64,000 nt of DNA from Caecitellus pseudoparvulus (taxonomy: Eukaryota > Bigyra: Bicosoecida). The translations under genes and the position numbers were made by a program. Below, piece by piece: positions 19,166-30,003 of the stretch. Position 1 is the stretch's first letter; each line of letters begins with the position of its first letter. A model generated the notes under the pieces. The model worked only from the letters and a program-made list of their open reading frames with translations, ran no database searches and was not told the origin of the DNA. Location: the NCBI GenBank assembly GCA_965644315.1, contig CBFFRQ010000067.1, positions 682,001-746,000 on the forward strand, read 5' to 3'.

Positions 19166-21963
19166 TCACTGAATGCAACACGAGTCTGCCTCGGCTGCGC
19201 CTTGGGCGTCGTGTGCCCCAACTTCCCACGCAGCAATGGGCGCTCCAGCGTGCCATACACACGCACCAGAAGGACCCCGCACGCCCAGTAGGTAGTTCTG
19301 ACAGAGGTGCAGGCTGCCCATGAAGTTGTTCGTCCTCGACACGCTCAGGTGGCCTGCGGGCAGGTCCCGCAACGGTCCCTCCGCCCGCCGCCCAGCTTGC
19401 AGCCGCCGCCAGTGATGTGCCACTGTCAAGTGCAGCTGACCAAGACTCCACAGGGCTGTGCTATGCAGCACGTCTACAACGTACACCTTGCACGCCTGGT
19501 TGCATGAGATGCTGACAGCGGCGAGGCCGGTTGAAGCGTCGAAATCTGCAGCGCCGATGCGGCACGCCGAGCTATAGTACCTGGGCGCCGCTTGTTCCGA
19601 GCCAGGGGCAACGGTCGGGAACAATGCTGCTCTGAAGGTACCTGCTGTGTTCCCCGTGATGATTTCTCCAGCATGCGTGAAGGCCACGAGCGCCCCAGAC
19701 CTGGCGTCTCCGCACGTGCCAGGAAGAATCTGCGCAGTGTCGCCTCCCAGCGCAAAGCCAGGCACAGCACTCCACCCTTGCCCAGCCTCACCCGGCATCG
19801 CTCCTCGTGTGGCCACATCCCACACTGCTGTGGGGGGCAGTGGCAGCAGGCCTGTGGCTGCCATCACCGCCAGAGCCTTCGCCGAGTCACTCGGTGCGCT
19901 GAGGGAAGCCTGCGCAACGCAGGAGCCACCGCGCGGCAGCGGCAGCTGCTGCGCAGTCAGCCACTCTGCAGGCGCCTCCGCTGCAGTTCCCGCAGCTGCA
20001 GCTGCTTCGCCTGGCTGTGCAATCTGTGGCATGGAGCAGCAGCCACCAACCCCTCGCCACACGAGCACTTCTCCGCTGTACGTTCCGGCCGTGACAGTCA
20101 CGCGGTCCAGCAGGCGCAACAGGTCAGGGTCTGTGACACTGGGCTGAGCAGGCAGGGCTGTGTAGGTGTGCAGGCCGGACGTGGCCGCACCGTCTCCTTG
20201 GTTTGCGCCCGCCTCGCCGGCCCACACCGCTTCGCAAGCAGCATCGCCACTTGGGAGGACGCTTTCCAAAGGCCCTGGGAAGTACAGGCTGTCAATGCAC
20301 TGAGGCGGGACACGTCCAGCCTCTGCATCCACCTTTGACACCTTGCGCATGACAGTGCACCGCGCTGGGCACCCGTTCACGCCCAGCAGGCCTGCCACGA
20401 GTGGCGGCGAGCGGAGCGTTTCCTCTGGCAGCGTGGCGTGCTCAAAGGGGCCCAGTCCAGCAGCCAGGTCTTCAGGCAATTCAACCCGCGGGACTGGGTC
20501 AGTTTGGTGCAGTGGGTCATACAGGACAGTGTGACTGTGGAAGGCCGTGCGAGTGTGCAGCCTGGCAGTGTCCGCTGGGGCCGGCGCTTGCTCGAGTCCG
20601 GTTTGCGTCTCACCCCCCAGCGACAGGGACAAGGACGTGATTACCAAAGACTTGTCTCGTCGCAAAGTGCGCTGTTGGCGGGTCCAAGCCTGGCCCAGGG
20701 CCATGGCGGGATTGACTTCCCCGGGGCCAGCGCTGGACGTCCAAGTCGCTGGCCGTGCCAGGTAGCGCAGGACGTTTCCGTCGAGGGCATTGAACAGGAC
20801 GATGAGCCCATTCGAAAGCCCCACAGCGGCCAGCACGACACGAGTCCCTGAAGAGGCACCTCGCAAGACTGGATGGGCCAAGTCTCCTGAACCCACTCCT
20901 GTCGCCGCTGCGTCTGCCCATGGCGAGGGATTTTCTTTCGATGCGGAAAGTGGCGCAAGGTGCATGCAAATTGGCTCAGTGCTGGAGCTTGGCTTGGCTT
21001 GTGCACGATCACATAGCACGTGCCCTGCTGTAGCGCGCTGTGGCAACACCAGGTACGTGGTGCGTGAGTCTCCCTCGGCACCCCACCAAATCTGGGCGGC
21101 ATGCAGCATGCCACCTGCTCCCACCTGCGTCCCAGATCGCAGCAGGCAGGAAGCGGAGTGGTGCCACACACGATCTTGCACCTTTTCCAAGGTTGAGAAG
21201 TCTGCGCCTGCCTCTTTGACTGTTCGTGCCCAGTCTTGGCCCGTGGCGCTGGGCTGCACCTGTCCTGTCACTGCGTTCACAGCCAACACCCCTGCACTAA
21301 CTGCCACGTCGGCGCGAATAGCTTGCAGCTGTGGACCAGGCTGCCTCTCAAATTTATGTTTGGATCCTTCCAACTTCATGAAGGGCAAGGTGAAGCGTTT
21401 CGCACTGAACATACCAAGCACAGTGGGAGGAGCGCCTGCGGCTGCGGGGTCCAACAGCGACAGTGGCTTGCCGCCCATACACGCGTCCAGCACCAACTGG
21501 TCCGTCACGAGGCACTGCACGGCTGCAGTGCCTTGAACAGATACCCGGCACGCCGTGCCGTTCCGCGGAAAGGAGCTCATAGGCTCGTCCTCGTCCGGCG
21601 TGGGCAGGCCACTGGCTGCGGCCGCAAGCCAGGCTCTGCGGGCGCGAAAGTTGGCCAGCTGCAGGCTTCTAACGGAGAAGCTGCGCTCAGCAGCGTCCAG
21701 AGTGCCGGGGCATGTCAGCCTTGCTCGCTCTCTCCACAGGGTCTCGTGCCGCACGGCTGCACTCCAGCGCAGGCAAACCTGGCAAATGAGGAGGAAGCGC
21801 CTGAGATTGCAACAGTGCATCGTGGAGCGCGTGGAGCCAATAAGCTTACCAGGGCATAGTGCTGCAGGTCCTCGTCAAGGAGAAACTCAGTGATGGCAAC
21901 GTGGTGCGTCAAATCCAAGGCCTGAGCTGCAACGGAGGCAGCCTCGCCGGCACCAGCCGCCAT
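19166..21963 (-). CDS. F-box protein with divergent WD40-like propeller, two exons
   Basis: Exon 1 is 21850-21963 and exon 2 is 19166-21778, with donor GTAAGC and acceptor TTGCCAG; the intron is 71 bases. Spliced length is 908 residues. The intron interrupts the F-box; joining it gives LDLTHHVAITEFLLDEDLQ followed by HYALVCLRWSAAVRHETLWR, the standard 'L-P--VL--IL--LD--DL---A-VC+-W-----D--LW+' pattern at residues 16-60. The rest is a chain of beta-strand pairs with scattered WD40-like units, for example AGTYSGEVLVWRGV, SNGLIVLFNALDGNVLRYLA and VYVVDVLHSTALWSLG. The repeats are diverged and the blade number is uncertain. By family logic this would be a substrate-receptor subunit of an SCF ubiquitin ligase, with the propeller reading the substrate. 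That is inference; no SKP1 or cullin gene lies nearby. Confidence 0.78.
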
Positions 21964-22422
21964 GATGGTTGGGAAACGATGGTGAAACGGCAGGTGCACC
22001 TTCAGCCGGCTTGTGTTGCCTGAAACTGGGCTGGCAAAGCGAGTGCAAGCAAGTGAAGATCTACCTTGTGCGCGTTTTGTTGAAAGGACCAACCTTTTGC
22101 TGAGAGGGCAACTGGCACACCCCCTCATCGACCCATGCAGCACTGTCCGAGAATTGCCAGCAACACGTCTCCTGCTGAACACCCAAGCTCACTCTCGCGC
22201 ACAGCATTCCAGGCTTCACCGGCCCGTAACCACTACCTAGACGCAGGGACGAGGGGCGCTGCACTCGCCTGTTTCGGCCTCTCAATGTGCATTCTGGCTG
22301 GCCCCAGTTGGCATGCCACTTGTCCAACCACCGGTCGACTGCACATGCCTGCTGCACGAGCACCGTGCATCGATGTGCATCAAGGCTGACTTCAAGCGCA
22401 ACTCAAGCGTGCCCAGCCACTC
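21964..22422. other. Intergenic region, nothing recognised
   Basis: About 460 bases between the start of the F-box gene and the stop of the RAB5IF-like gene, both leftward. It should contain the F-box promoter. No coding or RNA feature is recognised. Confidence 0.4.
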
Positions 22423-23008
22423 TCAGGCCGGGTAAGGCTGCAGGATGTCTTCACTGGTCAGGTGCAGTGCGTTGTACACGGCGGTCCACGTGAGGACAAA
22501 GAGCGCCACTGACGGCATGAGAGCCTCTGTGAGCAGCTCCTGTCCACCTCCGAATGAGTCAACGTCCACCTGCAGGTACCCCGTGTAGTATGCCAATGGG
22601 GGCAGGAGGATGAGGGCCAGGCCGCTGTGCAGGGGGAACGAGAAGCCTCTGAGGGTGCTGGGGCAGTGGCAGGTGTGCGGGGCGCGGGCCAGCCTCACCC
22701 GCCGAAGCCAGCAGTGCCAGTGAGGCCCACTACCCCGATGATGATAGCAGCCAAGATGGAAAGGCCTGCCCGCATCCAGAAAATGACATCCTTCAACTCC
22801 GGGAAGTCGTCCTGTGCCAGGCAGGCCAGTGCAAAGTGGGCCAGCGTTCCGCCAGCGTTTCATGTGCCCCGCTGCTGGCAAGGGTGCTGACGCGCAAGAC
22901 TGCAGCGGCCAAGCCAAGAAGCCAGCAGAGCCAACCCACCTTAGTGTACCCAGCATCATACCTCAGCGCCATCTGCACGATTTCCTGCACGGACTTCTGC
23001 TTCGCCAT
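22423..23008 (-). CDS. RAB5IF: RAB5IF/OPTI-like ER membrane protein (Rab5ip/EMC6 fold), three exons
   Basis: Exons on the minus strand: 22940-23008, 22699-22811 and 22423-22624. Donors are GTGGGT and GTGAGG; acceptors are GGCACAG and TGCACAG. Spliced length is 127 residues. The product follows the Rab5ip family pattern: LRYDAGYTKDDFPELKDVIF and WMRAG, a first helix (LSILAAIIIGVVGLTGTAGF), a second helix (LALILLPPLAYYTGYLQVD), then DSFGGGQELLTEALMPS and the third helix (VALFVLTWTAVYNALH). Animal RAB5IF (C20orf24), known as RCAF1/OPTI, partners TMCO1 in an ER insertase; EMC6 is a distant relative. The D-x-D-x-F-GG-x-E-L-x-x-E-x-x-M-P-S motif favours RAB5IF over EMC6. All three joins were set by restoring this pattern. 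The ER location is inferred from the family. Confidence 0.9.
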
Positions 23009-23219
23009 GGTGTCTTGGCTTGCTGGATGTCGCTGGTGTGTGGTGTGGTCGGGGGGGCGCTGGGTCAGCTGCCTGTGTGGGCTGTGAACGACAATGCTGC
23101 CTCAAGTTGCGCCTCAGAGCAGGTAGTCTTGCTGGGGCTGGAAAGTGTGGCGAGTACGGCTCCGCGGCACGTACAGACACAGGGTGCATTCAGAAAGAAA
23201 TAGAATCAACGCAAGCACT

Positions 23220-26200
23220 CTACTGTTCGCTGGACTCCAAGCTGTCCGTGCGACCAGGCTGTGGCTCATCCAAACTCAGCAGCCCTGACGAGCCGAGCGT
23301 CGCCTCCAAGTCGTCAGCTCCCAGCGAGTCTGACAGCGGCCGGCTGGCTGGTCGCTTGGACACCACCGCCCGAGAGCGCGTGCTGGGCCGCCTGGCCACC
23401 AAGGCCTCTTTGGCAGCCTGCTTGCTGGCCAGGGGCGAGGGGGTGGAGGGTGCCGACGCGCCCTCCACTGCGCAACAAGTGCAGCGCGCCATGGCAGCGT
23501 TGACATTGTCCAGGACTCTTTGAGCGGCGGCTGGGCCCAGGACCACCCGGGTGAGGTCAAAGCCGATATTGCATGCGAAGACAGCGGACATGCCCACCAC
23601 TAGTACCATGAGGAGGTTGGTGGTGTTGGACTCACGCGCTGCGCGCTCAGCTGCCTCCGCGCCTTCTCGACCAGTGCTCACTTCGAAGTTGGTGTCGGCT
23701 GCTGCGGAGGTGGCAGTGTAGTGCAGCGCCATAACGCAGCACAAGTGCACCATGGAGGCGGAGGTGGCTAGGAGGTTGGACCGACGGGAGGCGTACGGCC
23801 ACACCATGACTGTGATGAGGGTGTGCAGGAGCAGGACGCAGCAAATGCTCAGCACTTGCTCGTTGGGGTGGGACAGCGTGGCACCCACCAGGGCCACCCA
23901 CAGCACCCGGGCGTGCTCCACGACACTCCACCAGTACCTGCCATTCGAGTGCACGATCCAGGCTGTGAGGGGGTTGGACACGCTGTCTTGCTCCAGCACG
24001 TCTCCGCGCTCGTCCCGGGGCACCGGCGGCAGGACAACATCCGTCCCGCCGCGCTGCAGCTTCAACGCCGCGGCCATGAGCGCCCCCTGGCTGGGAGCGG
24101 AGGGCCCCCGCACCACCTGCTCTGCATGCAGGCCGGCCGTGCTGAGCGACACCACAGCGTCAGCGAGCCCCCTCATCCAGGGGTCCACACCCTCCTGGTT
24201 GCCGTCACTGGAAGGCTTGCTGGTCGCGGCAGGCGAGGCGGGGCGTCGAGGGCGACAGAGCCAGGTGAGGGAGGGGTGCAGGGAGGAGGGGGAAGTGGCC
24301 ACCAGCCCCCCCCAAACCATGCACAACGGCCAGGCGATGAGGAAGGTGACGCCAAACAGCACCGCCACCACCATGGCCCCCGCGTACCGATCGCTAGACG
24401 TGCTCTGCGTCACATCTGAGCGCAGCAGGTGCTCGCCACGCACTGACGTGTGCAGGGTGTCGAAGGTCGCAAACACCGACCGCGCGAGCGTGCTGTAGGC
24501 GAGGCAGAGGGAGCAGCCCACGACAGAAGCCAGGCCCAGCACGAGGCTGCTGCGCCAGTCGTACAGGCTGACCCACGGCCCCTGCTCCGAGGGGCGGGGT
24601 GGCGGCAGCCCTGCCCCGTCCACGTCACTCGGTGTCGGGTCCTCCTCCACGCCATCCTGCTGCACAGGGCGGCGCTGGCGACTGGCTCGGGCGACAGGCG
24701 GAGCGCTGGCGGGAGGAGGGCGTAGCGCACGGTGGATGGCCCCGGTGACCGTCGCGAACAGACTGGGCAGGAAGATGCACCAGAACACCGACCAAAACAT
24801 GGACGAGATGACGTCACCGCCAGCGGAGCGAGTGGGCCCATAGGCACACACCCAATTCAGCAGGTCCAGTCCAAACACGTCTCCCCACCCGCCCACTGCC
24901 TCAAACACTCGTCCAATGCCAGGGGCCACCGCCAGCTCCAGTGCGCCTGACAGCATGGAGAATAGCTGCGCCCACTGCCAGAACAGGCGAATGTGTGTTC
25001 CAAACTCGTCAACTGCGCTGAAATGTGCATAGGCGTACAGGTCTTGGTCCTTCGAGGGGGGACTCTCTTGGCCTGGGCAGGTGGCCATGACAGCCGGCGA
25101 AGGACGAGGGCGACACGCGACCCGCCCACAGCAACCCTGCCCCCGCAGCGCCACCACACCCTGGAACGAGCGGCAGCCCCGTGACCAGCACGCTCCTGGC
25201 TGCTGCTCATGCTGCAAGGCAGGGTGGTGCGTGCCCCACGTCAAGCTGCGGGGGGCGGGCATGCCTTGCTTGGCCTGGGCCGGCACTCGCATGAGGTGCA
25301 GTGCCAGCACTGGCACCAGGATGGACACGAGAAGAATGGACAAGGACGCGAGCGAAGCACCAGCTGGGCTCCAACAGGTGACACACGAACCAAACACGCG
25401 CAACCAGCCAGCGTCACAGGCAAAGCAGAGGGCTCCCGTATGTCCTGTTGCACACTCCACCACTGACTGACCTGCAGGTGCTGCTGCGGAGAGAGAGATG
25501 TTCGCCGCCACCGACTGGCACGCGTCGAAGTTGATGCAGGGGTAGATGGGGGTGGAGGTGGTGATGTCATCGAAACCCACGTCGTTCGTGAGCCACCAGC
25601 CATCACGCAGTGACAGCAGGCCACCTGAACACGCCGCGCCTCGTGGGGGGCACTGCATGCACTCGCTGGCGCCAACGTGGGAGAACGTGTTGCCACGGCA
25701 TGGCTGGCAGCTCTGCGCCAGCAGCGCAGCGGAAGCGGTCGTGCTGAGGTCATTGGGCGGCAGGGTGCCATTGCCCTGCCCTGCAGGCACCTGCGCTAGT
25801 CCAGCACCTGCTGCCGCACCCTCCAATGCCGCTGCCGCCGCCACGTCCGTGCGAAACTGCCCCCGCTGGCAGGGTCTACAGGGCTTCAGTGTATCCAGCA
25901 AGTCAGCGATGGTGATGCCCCCCACTACAGGGATAGTGCCAGGCGCCTCCAGCCCTGGCTTGCACCTGCAGCTGAGCGCATCAGATTCCAGGACTTGGGT
26001 TGCAGCGTGGCAGGAGGCGGGCATTATCTCCACCAGCCGATCCCGCGCGCCACCCACGATGCTGATGCCGCCATACGTCACCTCCAGGCTCAGCTGCCCC
26101 AACACATGCGCCTGGGATGCCTGGATGCGCACCGTTCGCGTCGCGGACCCGTGAGGTGTGACGAACCGCCAAGCTGAGGCAGGCAGGCGCACCCAGGGGG

Positions 26201-27716
26201 CAGCGGGGTGCACGCGTGCAAACACAGCCACACGAAGGGGGTCCAGCTGTCGCAGAGTGGGCTCGCCATATGCATCTCGAAGGAAGATGTCAGCGTACAC
26301 TTCGCCGTTTGCGGGGACGGAGGCAACTTGGCCAGGGGACAGGTCGGCGCCGGTGTTCGCGGCACCCGTCAGGCCACCCTGGCGCAGGGTGAGCGTGGAT
26401 GTGGCGGGGAAGGGCACACCGATGTCCAGGGTCACCGACACAGTCACAGTGCCGCGGTCCACCTCGGCGGGGTCGGCATCAGTGCACAGGTTGCCTGCCG
26501 TGGAGTTGTCCAGCGGGCAGTTGATGACTCCGAACTCTGCGACGTACTCTCCCGCACCTGCGGGGAAATTCACCTTGCCAGCGTCCACGCTGACTGCCAG
26601 CGTCAGTTGGATAGGCGTGGCCTGGGTGGGCAGTGCCTCCGGTGCGTTCAGCACACGCAGCCAGCTTGGCGTGGTGGCGTTGTCGATTTCCAGGCGCTGC
26701 TGGCGCTCAGAGGCGAGGCTGAAGACGAAGACCGACGAGGAGTACTCAGACAGTGGGAAGAGGCGTGTGCTGACGATGGTTGGGCACACCCACAAATTGG
26801 CCACGCGCACACGCCACTCGACGGGGTCGGGAGTGTGCAGCGGATCTGACGTCGTCACAACCACGGAGGACGTGTACAGCCCCTTCGTCAAGTTGCCAGT
26901 GTCCGCAAACAAGTGCAGAGGGTGAGATGACATGGGTGGAACAGTGCCGTTAACGGGCGATCCCTGCTGCACTCCCCAAGCTGGCTGCAACGCAGCGGGC
27001 ACGGCTGGGTCAGGCACCACCTCAGCAGACCAGTCCAGCGGCGCAGTGCCGTCGTTCATGATGTCCATGGTGATGTTGACACGCCCCCCTGGCAAGGCCA
27101 TCTGGTCAATGGCATCGGAAGGCACGAGGACGGCGGCTGGAGCCACGACCTGCACGGAAATGGGCAGGAAAGCTTGCACTTGCCAGTCGTCCATGTCAAA
27201 GACGGACACTTGCCAGTCCCACGTCCCAGGCTCCAGCTCCCCCGTGGAGATGCGCACAGCGAAGCCCCCAGCACTGTCCAGTACCTCCATGCCCAGGCGC
27301 TGCGTAGCGCCCAGTGTCCACCTCCGGCCCTCTTCAGCTTGGACCTGCACGACCAGCGTTTCATTCCGCGGGTACGCCACAACCAGGTTCGCGGTGGGGG
27401 GCTGCAGGCAGATTGGGGAGCCGCAAGAAGTGGACAAGATTCGATCCACTCCGCCCTCTGCATCAGTCTCTGCCTCTGCGATGCCGCTTGGCGCAAGATT
27501 TCCAGCAGCTCTTTGGTGCAGTGCACTTGCTCTCCTCTCCAGCGCAGAGCCTGCAGTATGCGAAGGACAAGCGGTGTCACAGGGAAACGAGGGCATAAGG
27601 GACTGGCCATGCATGAAACACGACGTACCCGACGCACTGCATGCTCGCAGCGAGGCAGCTAGTGCTGCCAGCGCCGCAAGCAGCGGCAAGGTGAGCCGCC
27701 GCAGCCGCCGCCCCAT
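23220..27716 (-). CDS. Large Cys-rich multipass membrane protein with beta-sandwich ectodomain
   Basis: Continuous frame of 1498 residues from ATG 27716. The N-terminus is a textbook signal peptide (RRLTLPLLAALAALAASLRACS). Residues 90-560 contain several beta-rich, Ig-like units with Asn-glycosylation sites. Residues 580-800 are Cys-rich (CRPCQRGQF, CQPCRGNTFSHVGASECMQCP, CATGHTGALCFACDAGW), resembling the ephrin-receptor-like GCC2/GCC3 repeats. At least seven hydrophobic helices follow, ending in a short cytosolic tail. Two parts may be unspliced introns: residues about 28-85 (a GTGCGT donor follows the signal peptide) and a basic Arg/Cys/Gly segment coded at about 25070-25280, which interrupts the first membrane helices. 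The layout (ectodomain, Cys knot, multipass tail) parallels the two paralogous proteins elsewhere in the window, but the tail motifs differ. Function unknown; a receptor or channel-like role is inference. Confidence 0.78.
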   Translation of the reverse strand: MGRRLRRLTLPLLAALAALAASLRACSASGTSCFMHGQSLMPSFPCDTACPSHTAGSALERRASALHQRAAGNLAPSGIAEAETDAEGGVDRILSTSCGSPICLQPPTANLVVAYPRNETLVVQVQAEEGRRWTLGATQRLGMEVLDSAGGFAVRISTGELEPGTWDWQVSVFDMDDWQVQAFLPISVQVVAPAAVLVPSDAIDQMALPGGRVNITMDIMNDGTAPLDWSAEVVPDPAVPAALQPAWGVQQGSPVNGTVPPMSSHPLHLFADTGNLTKGLYTSSVVVTTSDPLHTPDPVEWRVRVANLWVCPTIVSTRLFPLSEYSSSVFVFSLASERQQRLEIDNATTPSWLRVLNAPEALPTQATPIQLTLAVSVDAGKVNFPAGAGEYVAEFGVINCPLDNSTAGNLCTDADPAEVDRGTVTVSVTLDIGVPFPATSTLTLRQGGLTGAANTGADLSPGQVASVPANGEVYADIFLRDAYGEPTLRQLDPLRVAVFARVHPAAPWVRLPASAWRFVTPHGSATRTVRIQASQAHVLGQLSLEVTYGGISIVGGARDRLVEIMPASCHAATQVLESDALSCRCKPGLEAPGTIPVVGGITIADLLDTLKPCRPCQRGQFRTDVAAAAALEGAAAGAGLAQVPAGQGNGTLPPNDLSTTASAALLAQSCQPCRGNTFSHVGASECMQCPPRGAACSGGLLSLRDGWWLTNDVGFDDITTSTPIYPCINFDACQSVAANISLSAAAPAGQSVVECATGHTGALCFACDAGWLRVFGSCVTCWSPAGASLASLSILLVSILVPVLALHLMRVPAQAKQGMPAPRSLTWGTHHPALQHEQQPGACWSRGCRSFQGVVALRGQGCCGRVACRPRPSPAVMATCPGQESPPSKDQDLYAYAHFSAVDEFGTHIRLFWQWAQLFSMLSGALELAVAPGIGRVFEAVGGWGDVFGLDLLNWVCAYGPTRSAGGDVISSMFWSVFWCIFLPSLFATVTGAIHRALRPPPASAPPVARASRQRRPVQQDGVEEDPTPSDVDGAGLPPPRPSEQGPWVSLYDWRSSLVLGLASVVGCSLCLAYSTLARSVFATFDTLHTSVRGEHLLRSDVTQSTSSDRYAGAMVVAVLFGVTFLIAWPLCMVWGGLVATSPSSLHPSLTWLCRPRRPASPAATSKPSSDGNQEGVDPWMRGLADAVVSLSTAGLHAEQVVRGPSAPSQGALMAAALKLQRGGTDVVLPPVPRDERGDVLEQDSVSNPLTAWIVHSNGRYWWSVVEHARVLWVALVGATLSHPNEQVLSICCVLLLHTLITVMVWPYASRRSNLLATSASMVHLCCVMALHYTATSAAADTNFEVSTGREGAEAAERAARESNTTNLLMVLVVGMSAVFACNIGFDLTRVVLGPAAAQRVLDNVNAAMARCTCCAVEGASAPSTPSPLASKQAAKEALVARRPSTRSRAVVSKRPASRPLSDSLGADDLEATLGSSGLLSLDEPQPGRTDSLESSEQ

Positions 27717-28347
27717 GGCACGTTGTCCCTTGCCAGACAGGGCAGTGAGTCAAGGTAAGAGTCGGAGCAGGGTGCAAGCCAACTGGCTGGCATGCAGTGG
27801 TGCTTGCCAGCCGTGCACTTGCTCCAACGGTGGCGGCGAGGCAGTGGGTCCACCCCTCGCACTTGGGAGAGCGCGTGGCAGGCACTTGGAGCCCAATTTT
27901 TTCTGTTTTGGGGCTGAGCAGACCGCCCCTGTCTGCGTGAGGGCGCGTGTGAGGTGAGAAATTGTTCACTTCAGCATGCGAACCGCGTCACGTTGGTTTG
28001 TGAGAATTCGGAGGAGCTTTGCAGGCATGTGTGCAGGCCTGACCCTCACTGTGTGCTCGTGACCCCCCCTCAGGGTACACCTGAGCCCCCCTCCACACGC
28101 CTCACAACGGCGTGTAACTTTCACGCCACACGCACGTGGCGCGAAGTGCCCTGACGCACGCCTTTGTGGCAAGCAGCCGACCCCAACTCCCCAAAAACAA
28201 CCACTATGTAAGCGACTCAGCCACCTCAAGTGACCTCTCTCTCGCTCTGCTGGCTGGAATTTCCGGTTTGCTGTCGTGGTGACGGCCTCAGGCGGTGTCG
28301 CTCGCCACCTTCTGACGCTGCACGCCGGCCACTCTTTCGTCGACACC
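27717..28347. other. Divergent intergenic region
   Basis: About 630 bases between the leftward Cys-rich gene and the rightward small ankyrin gene. It should contain both promoters. I see no TATA box, repeat or RNA gene. Confidence 0.4.
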
Positions 28348-29774
28348 ATGGCGTGCATGCCCCCTGTAGACGCTGTGCCCGCTGCATCGTTTCACAGAGC
28401 GCTTCTTGTGCGTACTCACACGGCGCAGCTGCCCGCATGTGGGCTGTAGCGCACGCCAACCCCCCCTCTGCGTTCAGCTGGCCCGGGGTTGGGACGCCTC
28501 GCCTTTCCCAGCGCTGCAAGCAGCTCAAGGCCTGCCACCCGTTTCGGCGGAGCGCCAGGCTGGCTACACGCTGCAGCTGATTAGAGACGTCTCCGGAGAT
28601 AACACTCAGGCTGTTGGGCGTGCGCTCTCTGCTGGCGTGCGCGCGGACACGGCGAACAAGTTCGGACAAACAGTGCGTGGTCGTGTCAGGCTGTGACGTA
28701 TGCACTCTCACCTTTGCCATGCCGAAGCGTGCCCCCCATGCTGTCTGGGTGCACGGCAACGCCATGCAAGATGATTGGTGTTTGTGCCCCCGACTGCTGC
28801 ACACGCGCCTCTGGCCTCCACGAGGTGTAGGCCGCTGCAGATGCGCCCAGTGAAGCTCTTGCGGTAATTGGTTCGGGCCCACGCTCCGCAGTCAACTTTA
28901 GCTCCGCTCTGCCCAGTCCCGAAGCACGCTTACCCTTCCCCCCTATATCCCACAGTTACTGCATCATGCGTGCCGGCATGGCGCCTTGGAGGTAGCCCGT
29001 CTGCTGCTCAGTCGGGGCGCCGACGTCAGCGCAGCTGACGATGGAGGCAAAACTGCCCTGCATGACGCTGCTTGGTCTGCTGCACCCAACATGGAACTTG
29101 CGGAGCTGCTGCTGGACACAAACGAGAGTCTACTTCGCGCCCAAGACAAGTTGCAGGCGGTGCCGCTGGACTATGCGCACCCCTCCACCTGGAAGGCTTG
29201 GGCTGTGTTTCTCACACGCCACGCCGGGAAGTGGTGGCCGCTGCTGCGCAGCCCAAAGGCAGATGCATCGGACACTGCCCAAGTGGCGCTGAAACCACCT
29301 GAAGTCGCCGCTGCCTCTCCCTGTGCTGTCAACGGCGGGGCGGCGCGGTCAACTGCGCCGTCAGCTGCTCTGCAACGCTCAGCTTCAATTCCAGCTGCCG
29401 CTGCAGCTGCCTCAGGCGACCCCACAGCCAGCACAGCAGCCAAGCGTGCCCGCCATGGGGGAACACTGAGTCCTGCCACGCGTCATGCCGGTGGCTTTCA
29501 CCTCTCGCTAACAGGCAGCGGACATGAGGCCGGCACAGCGGACATTTTTGCGCACGAGCATCAGCCACACATCAGTGGCTTGCCGCCAGCACCGGCGCTG
29601 AAGCTGGACAAGCTTCCCCCTCCAGGTCAAGTTCAGCTACTGGGAGAGATCGACGACAGCGATGACGAGGATGTGCAGCTGGGGGGTGGTGGGATTGGGC
29701 GAGCTGGCGCGTGTGATTCCTTGTCAGTGCTTAGCAGCGCGCCGAACCCCGCAAGCTCCAGCGGCATGTGGTGA
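28348..29774 (+). CDS. Small ankyrin-repeat protein, three exons
   Basis: Exons 28348-28407, 28577-28672 and 28956-29774, with both donors GTGCGT and acceptors CTGCAG and CCACAG. Spliced length is 324 residues. The joins rebuild consecutive ankyrin repeats: FHRALLLIRDVSGDNTQAVG, ALSAGVRADTANKFGQTLLH, HACRHGALEVARLLLSRGAD, and GKTALHDAAWSAAPNMELAELLLD. Without them each exon carries only half a repeat. A tryptophan-rich stretch follows (STWKAWAVFLTRHAGKWWPLL), then 160 residues of Ala/Ser/Pro-rich sequence with an acidic patch (EIDDSDDEDVQL). Exon 1 codes only 20 residues and its start is the least certain part. A nuclear or scaffold role is possible from the acidic tail, but nothing decides it. 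Confidence 0.82.
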
Positions 29775-30003
29775 AGGCGCTTAGGCACGAAGCCCCCTCT
29801 GTAAATATAGCATTCTCAGGATAGATTCACCGGCTGGCACTGCCCTCGAGCTCTGCATTGTGCCGGCCCTGCGTGGGCCGTGCGGCATCTCGGCTTTTTG
29901 CTCGGCCGGCCACGAACAAATCCCGCCTCCAGAACCTGCACAGTGAAACACCTCCTCCCCCCGTCCCCCGTCGGAGGGCAAGCGTCTTGCATCTCCGTTT
30001 GGC

